From: Stichopus chloronotus
Taxonomy: Eukaryota; Echinodermata; Holothuroidea; Aspidochirotida; Stichopodidae
Direction of reading: 5' to 3'
Assembly (NCBI GenBank): GCA_021234535.1
Contig: CM037842.1
Location: 27,118,308-27,182,307, forward strand
DNA: 64,000 nt
The position numbers were made by a program, and so were the translations under genes. The notes under the pieces were generated by a model that saw only the letters and a program-made list of their open reading frames with translations, made no database searches and was not told where the DNA came from. This document shows, one piece after another, positions 11,701 to 26,700 of the stretch (its first letter is position 1; each line of letters begins with the position of its first letter).

Positions 11701-14700
11701 TTGCTACATGGTTATATTACAACAAACATGAATTATTCACATGACAAGTATAAGATCAACTGCAGTTATTTTTCTTGATACACCACAAGCCTTTAACCCA
11801 AAATGACCTTTATTTTGGTGACCTTAAAATGAACGTGACATTTGACATCTACCAAAAGCAATAGGGATCACCTACCCAGGCCATACAACCCCCACATCAA
11901 GCACAGTATGAGTATGACATCAGTCAACATTATCTCTGAGCTCCAAGAAACACACAGTAATCAATGCTGCTTCTAGTCTTGCCTGTTGTTAGTTGAATCA
12001 AATAACTCAACCTTACCTCATCTGAACTCAGCTTGTCTGCCATATTTACCTCAAAATTCTTCATAAACGACCAGAATGTTCTTGGGTCTCCATCGTATGT
12101 TGGAATTTCTGCCTTAGGTAATTCCAACGCTAATTTGAAACTCAATTTCCTCCTTCAACTTTTTCAATGCTTCCTCCCTCTCCTCAGTATAATGCTTTTG
12201 GCATTCCAACATCTAGCTTTCTGCTTGCTCAAATGCTTCATCAGACAACAACCCAGCCAGATCAGTATGAACCTCTTCCATTGCCTCAAATTGGCGCTCT
12301 GCCTTTTGCAAATTTTCCTTTATCGACTCTGCGATAATTTCTTCCTTGTTACAAGTAGCTTTTAACACACTCAAAGTCCTCGTAAGTTGACCCTAAGTTA
12401 TGATTCCTCCTCAATATTTTTGCTTCCTCCATCCTTTCCGACATTGTGAAATATGATTGAAAGCACTCCAATTTGATTGTTAAGAAACCTTGTTCTGCTA
12501 CCAGCTGTTCCTCTGGATACTGATATTATCCAAATAAATGACAGAACAGATGGTATTTTATTTTCCTCATTTTTTTTATAAACCCATTAACATTCCAATG
12601 CATGAAATAATGCACCTTGTCTATCTGACCCCATGACCCCCCATACCAAGACCATCTCTCTGGACCCCTCACACCAGAAGTTACTCACTAAGTTACAAAT
12701 GCAGTACTGTAGGGAGCAATCCCATTGAGTTAACTGTGTACGACAGAATCAAAAACTGCCATTGCACAATGTAGCTCCATATGCATTTGTACGGTAGTCT
12801 ATAATAACCACAATAATGGTGTTTAGGCTATTATTATTGTTTTATAGTGAAAAATTATCCCTTCCTCTCTATTGATAAGCATTAAATTTCACAGGGTCGT
12901 GAACTTGTTAGTAACAGACAACCTTATAAAGTTTAAAACAAATCTGACCCACGGATAAGGAACTATGGCAGTTTTAACATTTTGTATGTTTTACCCCATA
13001 ACCTCATTAATATGCAAGATTTGGACACCAAAACCAATAAGGATCATCTACTCAATAAGGGCAACCTACATGCCAAAAATGAAATAACTCAGAGTTACCC
13101 TTCTTGAGAGCAACTGTCACACACACACACATACACACACCCTCACACCCATACATACACACATACATACACACACACAACATCAAGACTGCATAGATTC
13201 CCCTGCCTACGGCAAGGAATCAAATATGCACGAAAGTGCAAACACAATTACTGTATGGGACAGTGTTCACACAAACGAATTAAACCCAGGAGGGAAATCC
13301 CTCTCTAATTTTTGGGAGGGACTTTCAAAATCAAGAAGGGAAAAGCCTTCGGTAAAGATTGTATTGCAAATGTGTAATTGCAGCCAGCTGTGGAAAAGTG
13401 TGCAGGATTTTCCCGCATGAGAATTTATCTTTGTGCAGCATTCTCTAGCAGGAGACAAATGCGAGATTCACACAATCCTGCCCCTTGTTCAAATCCTGCG
13501 CCATGTTCACCAACACAGGTATGTGCATACACAAGCATGCCTTCAGAGGGTAATAACATACTGTCATACGGGCCCTGAAGGGAAGATACAGTATAAGCAA
13601 CCACACATCTATGGGAAGAAGCCTGAGGTTCAGTGTACTGTCAAACTTCAGGCTAGGTCAGCTAGTGATTATAAACTCAATATTTCTAAATAAAATCAAA
13701 TTTGTAATCTTTTTTTCACAAGGTCAATTCAGGTGAAAAAACCTCAGATGGATGAAAACGCATCATACTGTAACCTAGCTAGGTTAAACTGACAATCGCT
13801 AGTACCTTATGCTTCATTGCTTCAAATGATACCACCTTTATCCACTTGGCCACATACTGTTTAGCCCCCAACTAAGAGTATTGTAGGTTAACCTACACCC
13901 ACAGTATGCATGTACAGCGCACTATAAAATGGGCTGGACAAATGTTAAATTTAACATTTATCAGAAAGTAAAATTGTTAGAAAATCCAGATTTTGTGGCT
14001 TGATATGACAAATCTACACCCACATTCATGCTAATATTAACCTATAGGACAACATTGCAATAAAAAAGTCAGTACAATCACCATAATTCCTGATATTCTG
14101 GCCAGCAGGGATCATACAGTGGGCCTCACCTTTAAGACGGCATACGACATGAAAAAATCAACATGACAAAGTGGCTTTATTGCAAAATGTCATTTCAGAA
14201 CGTAAGATCATCATAAAATCCGGATGTTGTGGCCAAATATTATCATAGGCCTCCAATTTGTGGGTGTACAGTATGTCAAATCTATCCACATAATTATGAT
14301 GCATGTGCATGCTAAAATTGTCTGATGTTGTGCAATGTACAACATCAGCATGCAAATTATGTGAAATCTTTACTTGAGGCAATGATGGTTATTATGCATT
14401 ACTACACCCTGGAGCGTTCTGAGGTCTCAAATTCTCTGGATGAGCAGTGATAACATGACTTATTTTCCATCTTGGCCTCACTGGCAACAGCTGTTCATAA
14501 CTGTCACTGCACGAAATGGAACATTCCTAACTAACGAGGATTTTCTACAGGACTATAGTAGAGTGCACGAGACCTTTGCATTGTCTTACTGTACATGTTC
14601 AATACAGTTTACTGTATGGATCTGTAAATACAGTGTGTGAATCATCTGAGCATGCATGGGGCCCACGGCAGGACCACGTAGTCTCAGGTTCACTGTGATG

Positions 14701-17700
14701 CTACGTACGTGATAATAAATTACTTACAGCAGCCTAACCCCCCTCACCTCAAAAACAAATTGTAGTTCTTCTTTAGTAATCCTTGGTTGTACGCATGTAC
14801 AGTACCTGTACTTCCCCTTTGTACTAGATGTACTTTTTATCCCTGACCATATACAGTACTTCAGTAATCCCTGGTTCTACTGTTTAACCTGCTTTGTACT
14901 TAAGTCATCCATCCTTGGTTCAATGTACTTCAAAAAATAAATCCCTGATTCTACTAGATGTACTTCAGTAATCCCTTCCAGTTCTACTGTACCTTAGAAA
15001 TCCCTGGTTCTAATATACAGGTACTGTATCCCTGTTCTACTGTGTGCAGTAATCCCTGGTTTTAATGTATAACCAGGTGCATTAAGTAATAACTGGATAA
15101 AACTTTATAGTATTCCTAAAGAATGACTTTCAAAAGTTCAAGGTGTTCAAAACTATGCAGTTCCAGTACATCTCTAGATCCCAAAAATCATGTTACATTT
15201 CTCCAATCTTAAAGGACTTGCATCACTTGGTTTACTGTACCTGTATTATCACAACATGCATCATGTATGAAATTTTACTTATTGTGTACAAATCTCTGAA
15301 TGACTGTGCCCCTCGCAGTCTTTTAAAGTTTTTGAACCCATGTATACAGTATTCCTCCTTTAAGTGTCAGGTGACAACAAACTCCAAACACTTATTGACC
15401 AAATTCAAAGCAAATCATTTGTGGAGGAATCAATCATTTGTTGTGGTTGCTCCAAGACAATGAAAAGATTTTTGTTCACCAGAAACAATTGAAACATTGG
15501 AACAAAATCTGAAAGCGTTAACAGAATTTGAAAGTGTATCTCGTGTGTAGTGAATTCTATCACTTTCAACTTTTAAGTCCGTCTATCGTTTGTTCCATTC
15601 GATTTACCTCTAACCATTGTCTAGCATGTTACTGGAATTGTTTTTGTTAAAGGCTGTATTGCATCACCCTAAGCTATATTTTTACCTCCCGGAAAGCAAA
15701 ATTCTCAACTGGTTCTAAGTTACAGTACTCTTAGATTGACAGCAAATTTGAAAGATGCAGAGCAGCTCGTATTGCACAGCGTACACAGGGATCCATTGCT
15801 TTGATTACACATGTGGAGGAATTTAAGACAGGCTGAGGGAGGGACTAGAGGTAGGTGGTTGGGAGAATTGACACTGTCTGGGGTGATGAGTTTTTGTCTT
15901 TAAGCGCTATGACCACATTAGTGGTTTTGGCACATTATAAGCCAAGATAATTATTGCAACGCTGAAACCATTCACATCAACGACTGGTGAATTACCGGCG
16001 AATAACTTCCGTCACTTACACGAACCTAACCTCTGACCCTAAACGTATCTCTAGTGATGATAACTGCTTGGCTAAAATCTCACTGATAACAATAGTATGT
16101 TATTCACATAAATCACCTTGGGCAAATAGCACATCTTGGGTGTGAAATTATTTAATATCTGGTTAGATGTGTTTCATAACATTGTACTCGGTTCTTTGTC
16201 CTTTATAAAGTTATACTTTATAGTAAGATGTTTGTTATTAAGTTATAACTGGTCAAAAAGATGTCCTTTATTAAGTCAAAACTGGTTCTATTGTACTTTA
16301 ATACTTACCTTTCCAGAGAGTTTTTGTACAGTTGCATTACAGTTTGACACTTTCACAGAAGAGGCGGTGTGCTGGGATGCAAACACACCAAAATCAATTC
16401 CTTCAGCCTGCAGGTCACAGGTAACGGTCTAGACAAGGAAAACAAAATTAAAAAAATCAAATATTGGCAAAATGGGCAAAAACTGATCGAGAAAATATTT
16501 CATGTCAGACTATACTCATCTGTACAGTTTTACGGTACAGTACTGTACCTCAAATATTTGTACGATACCTCAATTATTTGTGCAGTTTTGTGGTACATAC
16601 AATTAGCACTAATATCCAATCTACTAAAGTTGGAATATGAGTTGTACTGGCAACCGCTTGGTCATCTACCTTTGTTCTTCATCAGTGTTGCAGGGAAGAG
16701 AAAGAACGAGAAAGGATAACCTGTTACAAAATCTGACAGACATTTTTGTTGGCCCTACAAACTTCAGACTCTCCATGAAAGTAAAGCAGCCAATCGCCAT
16801 TACTGTGCGTAAAATCAAACAGACCGATTGAAATCGATACGAATATTAATTCAAGTATGCAAAAATGGGGCTTAAACAACGTTTTGTCGGCTGCGAGATA
16901 CTCCACAGAATTTTGACTTTCAAGGACAAATTTTCAGCTCACATTCCAGCCCTTTGGCCCTTTAATGGAAATACAGTGAACTCTGATGCACGCAGTTGAT
17001 TGATTTAATGAGGATAGTTAACACGCTTAAAGCAAAGCAGACTCATATTTTTTTTTATTATTTCTTTCAACAGACAGGCTCTCAACATACTGTACCATCT
17101 TAACAGTGTAGACTACCACACAGTATCTTGGGTAAACTTTGTACTGGCTGACTACTGACAGGCTAGTGTGTGTGTTTCTTAAAATCTTAAATTGTTACAG
17201 ACTAAATCATACCCTTGTACAGACAGTGGGCTGATGCTAATTCTGATGCAGGCCCTCGAATACCGTACAACAGTAAGGCTGACTCAATCTCTTCTTAATT
17301 AAATCAATTGTGACTGCAGACTGACTTATTATTCACAAGCTAATCAACTCAATGAAATGTTGACTCAACAACTCAGGCTGAGACTGTACAAGGATTCAAC
17401 TGAAATTTGAGATGATCATACTCTCATGACAATATTTCATCCATGATCATGTGTAATTTAGTAACATGAAAGTTGATGAATGAGAAAGGGGGGGTAGAAG
17501 TCTGGGAGAGGACAAGTACTGTGTGTGTATGTGGATGCTGTGAAGTACCTGGTACTGTACATAATGGGTCATGTCCAGTATTGTATCAATAGAGTCCCAA
17601 ACTGAGATACTGTACTGTGGGAGGCATCTCAAGGCCAACCAAAAATTATACATCAAAAGTAAAAATCAGGATCAACTACAGAGCACAGATCTTTTAAAGG

Positions 17701-20700
17701 GAAATTTATACCGCATCTATTTTACAGAAAAACATTTAAAAAAATATAGATTAGTCAACATATGGAAGGACGGTGATCTTCTTTTCAAGAAATAAGTTTC
17801 CCACAGACAGAAATTCACATAATTTGTTGCTCGACAATGATTTGCTCACTCACTCTTCCAAATGTTCAAAATTCAAATGATGCATCGTCTGTAACTCACC
17901 CTACTGTATATGCATAGCATTTGTTTTGAAGAGATAAAGCTTTTGCATGTTCACTGACGAGTCTCTGAATTCCATGTTGGTGCATTGTAAACACCAAATT
18001 TCCCAAAATGCTCTGAGTCAAACGGCATTTACAGCTGTGGCTTTGTGAACACCTGCAATGTCGTATTTTAAAATGATTTAAACGACAATGGGGACAGGAC
18101 AATAGCATCCATACAGTAACCTATGGCATGTGGCACTAAGAAAGTGCAGTGACCTTACAGTGTTTTTTTCACTGAGAATGACTGCATGCACACATTAAAA
18201 GTAAAAGTATTAACATTTCATTTTCAAAAGTTAATTATGCTTCATAATCACACCATTCAGATGGTTCTGACAAATTATGTTTTAGTGATGAAATTCTTCC
18301 ATATCACTTTAAATCCATGTAGAGTAAAAAAACTGACATGCAGAGGTTGACAGTTTTCATTCTTGAAACTAAAACCATGCACTTCTTTGAACAAGCCAAT
18401 GGGAAGTAGTTAATACCATAATGAATATTCAGTCATTCTTTCCCTAAATTAACTACAATCCCTGATTTACATATAACACAGAGCTACAAAATGAGTAGTA
18501 TACATCATTTTAATACACCAGAAAGAATTGTACTATAGCATGTATTCATTATTGGCACAATTTACCTGTTTTAGAGAGATTAATTATGAAATACATACAT
18601 TCTGTCTTAAGTCTTTTTATGCTGTTTCTGTTGCGTTTGAAGTGCTGTACCGTGCATAGTTACTGTCAGTTTCATTCATTGAACCATGTGCTCTATCCAC
18701 GAACCTCACCTGTACTTTTAAATACGAAGAAAAACTAATGCTCCTGTACTCTTCTTATTTTTTTCATATTTTTTCATACACATGCAATCACATAGCTTCT
18801 ACTTTCACCACTTACTGCACTGTGGACAAATGACAGTGCGGTATACACTCTAACCTACTGTACTGCACTGCAGTGTACAGTATAGTAGTATCTTAGTACT
18901 GTTTCTGGTTGAAAAAGTGAAATTCTGCATTCTTTATTTCCTTTCTAAATGCACAGTAACAATTTTGGTGCATACTCATTTCCTCTGCTCAACAGTACTG
19001 CTGACTTTATACCAGTGCACAAAATGCTGACATAGTGCACTTAAACATAGTGCACTAAACAGCTTGAAACAAACATGTTGGTAAATGTAATAACTGCATG
19101 TTGAAAAGTTCTACTGTAGAGGTTTGCTACACAGGGTCAAACAATGCAGTAGTTTGAGAAAGCTACGTGTACTGCAGTATCCGGGGGTACTGACAGTAAG
19201 CATATCTACCATGTTACAATTACAGTAAACTAAGTTACAGAAAGTTCTCCAAACATGCACAGAAAAAATTTCTTCCTTTTTTTCTTTTCTTTTTTTTTGG
19301 GGGGGGGCCAACTTGTAAACCAAAGTTTTCCATACCAAACTTCAAACTGCCTTGAATTTCCACAATTTTGCGGAATTTCCACAAAGCAGAAAGTCCTTGA
19401 CACTAGGATGCTGGCAAACATTTAAACAAACAGACACAGATTTATTTTTCTGCCAGATTTCAAGGATTTCAGCTCTCAACTTTCATGAAAATCGTTGAGA
19501 ATAGACAGCACATTGACAAGAGTACAGTGAGCCTAAGCAAAAGTGCAATATTATCCTTCCCCTACATTCACTCCTACAGCATACATCATGCACTGTATGT
19601 ACTGCGCTGCTATTCAGTATGGCATATATCAATTAGTGTTTCTCTAGTGGGCTGATAAAGAACAAATACAAAATGGGGCTGACTTTTCTGTGCGACATTT
19701 CAAAACGTAGTAAGTGAAGGTGAAGCAGTTCTGTTCCTTGTACGAAGCTCAGCGAGACATACCCGACTGATGAGGTTTACAGTTCTGTGACCAAGTTGCA
19801 AAGGTATTTGAAGAATGCGACATTGAAAGGATGCGTCAAGCTGTTCCTTTACCCAAGAGATAATAAACATCGCCACATTAGAAAGTGAAACAGTCGACGA
19901 CGTATCCAATGCTCTGACTTGAGAGACAGTATGATGAAAGATTTCTATTTTTTTCCATAATCTACATAACTTTGCAAGTTTGCACTTATATCGATAATGA
20001 AGAAGCACTTAAGAATCAGTGATTACTTTTCTCACCTGCTGTAGAGCACAGGTTTCCTGATCACAATGTGATACTGTTCACATAATACGGCAATCTACGA
20101 CAGATTTATTAACATCTAAGGTACTAATAATCTAGTTTAATGAACGCTGACAACAAATGAGTCCTAGTGTTGAACATTGCGATATGAAATTTTCAAAAAC
20201 AACATCGTGAGCAGTTTTCCTTCAACTGCCAAATAATCGTTTGATATCGTACAGGTGTAAAGTCGGAAGCAAAGCATACCTGTGTAAAACTATGGATTGT
20301 ACCGAAGACACATTGTACAACCTGCTAACCTGATGTACTGTACTGTACAAAACACTATTTTTACATAAATCAAGAATTTGAAGTTTAATACAACCATAAT
20401 ATCTTACTTCTGTTCTTAGAAACATTTATTTTTTATTTTTTCCCAAGTAAGTCTACAGAGGGAATCAGCTGCATCACTTCATAAACAATGTTGCCGAAAT
20501 CATAATATCGCAACTAGGCTTTCATTGGTCATGTATAAACAAAACTGGTGATAACCAAGTTCTACTTGGTTTGATTACATTGCACGATTATTACACGAAA
20601 GAGAAAGTAGAACATCAAAAATATCAGTAATATCATATAAACAGTTCTCATGAAATGTCAAAATAAAATTTGTGAAACATAAGTAGCAAAATATCTGTTT

Positions 20701-23700
20701 AATGATTAGTAATTATCAAAGAGAAATAAAATTTCTGAGTTTCTAAATACTGTATAGGGCCCTCGGGCCTCTTAGGCATACAAATATTGGGTCAACAGTA
20801 TGTCAACAGTCAACTATACTGAATGTGTATGTAAAGTGTGTGAGCCTGCGGGAAATACTGGTAATAATCAAAGTAAAATAATTAGGCATCCAATTATACC
20901 AGCTGTGCTTTGTTTGAAAACCGTTAAAGATATTTTGCAATGACACCGCTTTCCTCTAGTACTGTACAGTGAACATACATGTACCAGTTGTGCAAAATCA
21001 TTTGGCAACCATTTTCCATACCAGCAGAGTTATGGTCTAAAATTCCCAATTTAGACCCAGGCATTAATTTAGATAGCTACTGTTTTAGTACTACTATTGC
21101 ACTCATCACTAGAGTCAGCCTTCGTAACAAGCTGTAAGACTGTCAACCGTGCTGGCTAAGTTAGACACAAAGTGAATTGTCACAGTATTCAACTTCATTG
21201 TCACAGAATTTTATGTGAAATATGTTTGTAAACTACATTCCCAGTTCAGTTTGGGTGGAGGGTTAGCTTGGTGGTTAGAGTGTCCGTCTTGCAATCAAAG
21301 GGTCCCCGGATCAAATCCCGGTGGAACCACTTGGAAAATTTCTGGGGATTCAAATTTGACTTGTTCAGTAAAGTTGTTTACAGTGGTGCTGAGGGGGTTA
21401 CTTGGGTTCCTGTTGTCCGATTTAGGTCTTATCCACTTTAGGTTGCTTGGCACAGCTGATGGGCTGCTGAGCTGGGCAGGTTCTCCACCCCTCCCAGCCT
21501 TTGAGAAAGTGGCTAAAGACTGGGGGATACACTCTCGTCCGTCAGATGGGGAGGTTAAATGGCGGTCCTGGGAGCAGGTTTGGGTTTGCATGGTTTGCAT
21601 TGGCGATTGTCTGATTTCACCCCTGCCTCGATATCCTCTGGACACTTATCGAAAAGAGTAGGCGAATCTCGCCGGTGTTCATCCACGATCAACATGGTAT
21701 AGGCTCCTCGATGAGCCCAAATGGGGCTTCTTGATCCTCAACTTTCAAATTCAAATTCCCTACAGTACATTTTAAAGTGCCTCTTAAAGGGGCTCATTGA
21801 ACTGAAGTTGATACAGTAAGTGTGTGAGGATTTGAAGGGTATAATATGACAATGACAATGCTTACAACTACTGTAGGATATGTAGTCAAATTTAGGAATC
21901 CAGTTATGAAAACTGTCAAAAATTTTGCCTGTCAAGAAATTCCCCTTAAAGATTTTGACAGAAACTGTGCAGCCATGCATGTAATGTATACAGTATTCTT
22001 TAAGTCCTCTGATCAATTGTTCTCATTTCCTGTCTGCAGCTCAAAAACGCGACCAAAGGCCCAAATATCGGGTACTTAGAAGTGTGCATCTCTGTAATGG
22101 ACCATTTCATGGCATGGAGATTTTGAACCCAACTTGTAGTTAGCACTAATTGTGAAAACACCTGGTCACAAACTTGAATTGTTAATTACTCACTCATTAA
22201 TGTTTCTTTGTAAATGAAACATGGGGATTATCTTACAGTAGTTTGACCATTTGTATGTGACGGAAACTTGACAGGTTTGGAAAAATATAGAGGATTTTGA
22301 GAAAGAATTCAGTGAACCCCTTTAATGGTAAGTAAACAGAAGGTCACCTCTAAGCTAACTACTGTAAGTACCATAAAATGGCTAAATTGTAAAACCATTT
22401 ACCCTAACAATAACAATATCTTGAATTATGAGATGTATGACACTAGAATGTTTTAAAATGTGACTTCTCGATCCCCGTTTAAAGAACAAATATTCAGTGA
22501 CCACCATCATATACTGGTATTCCTTCTCCTGGAAAAGTCATCCATGCACTGAAGGTACTAAAGTTGTAACCAAAACAGGTGTCAGTAAAAAAATAGATGT
22601 TTAGTTGTTTACTCACCAATACATTCTTGGGTTCAGTCTCAGTGGTAATGTTACTAAACTTTGGAGGAATATGTCCAAGAGCCATAGCTTCAAAGGTTAC
22701 CTGCACAGAACTCTGAAATAAAGGGAGAATATCGTGACTTGATTTTTGAAGTTCTCTCAGTAACGTGACATTGAGAAACAAAGTCAACAACAAACTTTAC
22801 CTTGGATTAAATTGCACTTGCTCGATGATAGCTTTTACTTTTAGGACAACAGCACATATCTGAAAAATCGGCAATCCGATCTTGGCGTGGTAGTGAAAGT
22901 GTTGTTGTTGTGTTTAGACAGGTACGTGAGGAGTGACATAAGTGAGGGCAGGAGCAATGTTTGTTTTGCAAAGGGTTAGCACAGCTAACTGCCTATATAG
23001 TATATTGCACAATGAGGAAATTTCACATAGAGTCTGTACTGTAGATCTGCCATGTACTGTAACAGAGAGGCACAAAGTTGTAAATTCTCTATCCTGCCAT
23101 AATTACATCTTTCCCTCTTATTTCAGAATGAAAGCACAAATTATACTTTTTTTTATGGCATATTACATTGAATCTACAGTATCAAGGATACCAAGGTTTG
23201 CAAGAGGTTGACAGTACATACAGTATTCACATTGTAGGCTTCTTCTTACCTCTTACTCTGACTATCACTCTTGAATCCGAAGAAAATGTTCTTGAGCCAC
23301 GCCCTCTATATTTCAGATCAGCCTCCTTTAACTTTTGTTAAAGATTACAAGAGACACGTTCAGTAACTTGACAAGTTCACTTGAGCAAACACAAATCCTA
23401 AAGTGCCTCAGACACAGACACACAAACAATATCTGGGATTTTTATTTTTAATTTATTTTTTATTTATTTTTTTTTCAGGAGGAGGGCTAATGTCAGCCCT
23501 TAGAAGGAATATTCCGTCTAGTACAGAAATGGCCAAATTGAACAATTGAAGCAATCACCAATTAGGCCTTCATGAAAAGTGTTTGTCTTTCTGGTAATAA
23601 CAATTTAGCAGATGGATGGATACAGACTGTCCAACAGATCTGAAACACGCCAAGGTCTCATTGGGAACAGTGGAGAATTACGTAGGCTACAGTACTGTAC

Positions 23701-26700
23701 ATTGCATAATTACACAAGACTGAAATTAATACTGTAAATACAAGGGAGATTTTTTTTTTGTTCCTTGTGGTTCCCTCCTCATGATAAATGTAAATTGCTT
23801 CAATAAGTGAAATATTAAAACAATGCTACCATGCTAAGCGGTACAATTTGATACCACAAACAATTTTGGAGGCAATCTCAATACTTTATGTCCACAATAC
23901 CCCTCCCACCAAAAACAATAGGGACTGTCCCCTAACAATGGATAACATGAATTTAATTAACATGAACATTAAACTAAATTACACCTGATGCAAACCACCT
24001 GCTTCCGTTTTAACCTCGTGTAATGAACACGCTATGTACAGTATAGTTGCATCAATACACAGGCCAAGTTGACTGGAAAGGTGTCAATGTTTTCACAACA
24101 AGCAATGGAATTTGGAATCATTAAAGGGCTACTGTGTGCATAGCCTTCCTGTATCTAGGTAACAATACACAGTTCATTCTGTCAACAGTGGCATTGTAGC
24201 GATACTGCGATATCGGCAAACGACGTCATTACGACACTTTGGTCCTGATGTCGCTTGTGATGACCCTCTTCACTTTTAAAGCACTTTATCGTCTGTGCAC
24301 TTGAAGAAAAAAAAGTATCTTTTAAGACTAGATTTGGATCTTACCCGACAGTAAATAACAAATGAAGGCAAGAAATCAGCCTTTAAGGGTTCAAACAAGT
24401 TTGAATTACTGTACATGAACATAAAGTGTCATCACGTCAGAATTAACGTTAGACTTAGGCTGTGCAATGTGACTTTGGTACACAATCAATCCATAGCTCT
24501 AAAAATATTTATTCAGGTAAGTTTTGGTTCCAACTTCCACTTTTCTCAGGATACCATCATGGTATCGTATCATAATTGAGGGAGAAGTGCCTTTGATATC
24601 GTTTGTTGAATTTTCACATCGCAACAACACTAGTTCCTACTCTGGCAAACTGTGAAAGTACGTGTGTCCTCTACTTTACTTGAACAAAGAACAACACAGA
24701 CTTCTTGCACAGTAGTAATTTGCCAGTATTACATTTTACATACACCTGTGAGGCACCTGAAAATCTTTTTTGAACACCAGAGCTGCATTTCTTTTAACAG
24801 CAGTTATGTTATGAACAAGGTATTGATGTGACAACATATACAGTATACTGTACGCTCTTTCATTCAAGAACAGGCCTCTTTGCTACAGTAAATTGCCAAG
24901 TGCTGTGTCAATTCTTTAAATTTCTACAAAGGAGTGAAGGACAATCAGATATATCTTGTTTCAAGGTTTTTCCTACTTAATCAAATCTTTTGAACTTCGA
25001 ACATGACTTAACAGTACAATTCATGTCCAGTACGATGAACATTCATTGTAATCAGTAAAATAATACTGCATGCTTGAAGTGTGTCTCGTGACGATGCTCA
25101 TCTGCAAAAGAATTACAGCCTTCTGTACTATTTTGGTTATGAAAAAGCCATCTTCCGATCTGTTTTAGAGTACAGTACAGTACTCAGCTATTTTTGGAAG
25201 AAAAACGGTTGTCATGGCACTGATGTCTCCAGTGGTAATTAGCACAGTGAGATTGTTCGTATGCTTCCTGTGCAATATACAGTACAGTATCGCAAATTAT
25301 GCGAGTGGTGTCCAGATTTACAACCCTTTCAAAGTTTTACACTACTACGGGTACAGGATGTGTATGCATAGCACTTACGACGTACAGTATACATGTACAG
25401 CACTGAATGTGGTGTTAAAAAGTCATAAATTTGGCCGATATGCATCTAGCCAGGCTATGGGTCAGGGAAAAAAATGCCACAAGTGTAACATATTTTTTTG
25501 GGGGGGGGGACAGTAATTGCAATTCTCCGGGAGAGGGGAAAGCTGACTAAATTACTTTTCATGGGGAATATTAGAAATTTTCAAAGTGAAAAATTTGAGC
25601 ATGACAGGTAAGTTGAGAGGCAAATCAGGTCAAAACTGAGCTGAAAGATGGTGTCAGATCTTTCTGGAGTTTACCACATCGGCTTCATCAAAATCATGTC
25701 ACTACATCATGTACGTTATAAAGGCTAATCACAAGTAATTCATGGTATACAGGTTCACATGTTTAATACGAAAATTGCTCATTATTTATTCAGTCATCAA
25801 GTGATCAAAACTTTTTTTTTTTTTTAATTCTGTTGAGTTTGCTTTGCAGTACTATACACAGTAATTTTCAAGACTTGAAGCAATTGCGAGGCCAGGAAAA
25901 ACTCCCTAGTGAACGCCATTCCACAACAAACTTCCTATTTCGAACTCCTACGTGGGTAGTACGTACAGTAGAAACAGTGTTCCTGGACATTATTTTGAAG
26001 TAACTTGGGGGAGGTTACAGCTCATTTACAATATTTCTTTCTTTGGGTGTAGTATTGTACACAGATCTAAGGAAAGATTCAAGGTTCTTGCATTTGACCT
26101 ATGACCATCCAAGAAACCTCTTGGAATTTTTAAGTACTGTATCTCTACCACCACATATTCTCGTTAGGAAATATTTAGACGCCCCTGATAACCAGCACTG
26201 AGATCTTGTTACAAGGAGTTGAGGATTCTTCCCAAGTATGTAAAAGGTTTAATATCATTTGTTACTTGTATCAATTTTGCAAATTTTGACTGACTCTACA
26301 GTACCTGACGGAATCAACTTTATGCAGAGTCTACTGTATTTAGACAGCATTCATGGCAAGGCAGGGGATTAGTAAGATCGTAGCTCTACAATATACATTA
26401 ATGAACACAACAAGTTAAACAGAATCTTTACCAAGTGACAATACTCTCTCCATAATTTTAAAATCCCTCCCAAAATTTATTTTAGCTTTGTAATGTCATT
26501 GCAATTCAATGAATATTCAGTTGTGTTTACTGTAAACAATATTGCAAGAATGTAAGTGGCATGCAGATATTACGTAAGCAGCCAAGGAGTGTACAGTATA
26601 TAGTAAAAAGTACGGCACATGTTCGTTCTCTTCCACCCTGGCTGTTCACCAGACATCACGCACCTTTCGTTGTTATCTTTCGTTGTCTGAGAGACATCTT

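Noticed and set aside
13808..13858. Minus-strand exon-like YVAKWIKVVSFEAMKHK with AG and GT borders
   Set aside because: Only 51 nt, no match to the TMEM24 family, and phase 0-0 is not needed by the model, which already closes.
14753..14820. Minus-strand exon-like frame with VQPRITKEELQFVFE
   Set aside because: It lies inside the degenerate taatccctgg repeat array, so the open frame is likely a by-product.
19700..20008. 102-codon minus-strand reading frame in intron 2
   Set aside because: Exons 2 and 3 join without a gap against the family, so no exon is expected here, and no other gene is supported.
21255..21330. Functional tRNA gene
   Set aside because: A and B boxes are present but the stems do not pair properly and the unit continues into a SINE body.
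21215..21661. 148-codon plus-strand reading frame
   Set aside because: It lies wholly inside the tRNA-derived SINE; the A and B boxes explain the sequence, and the frame has no domain.
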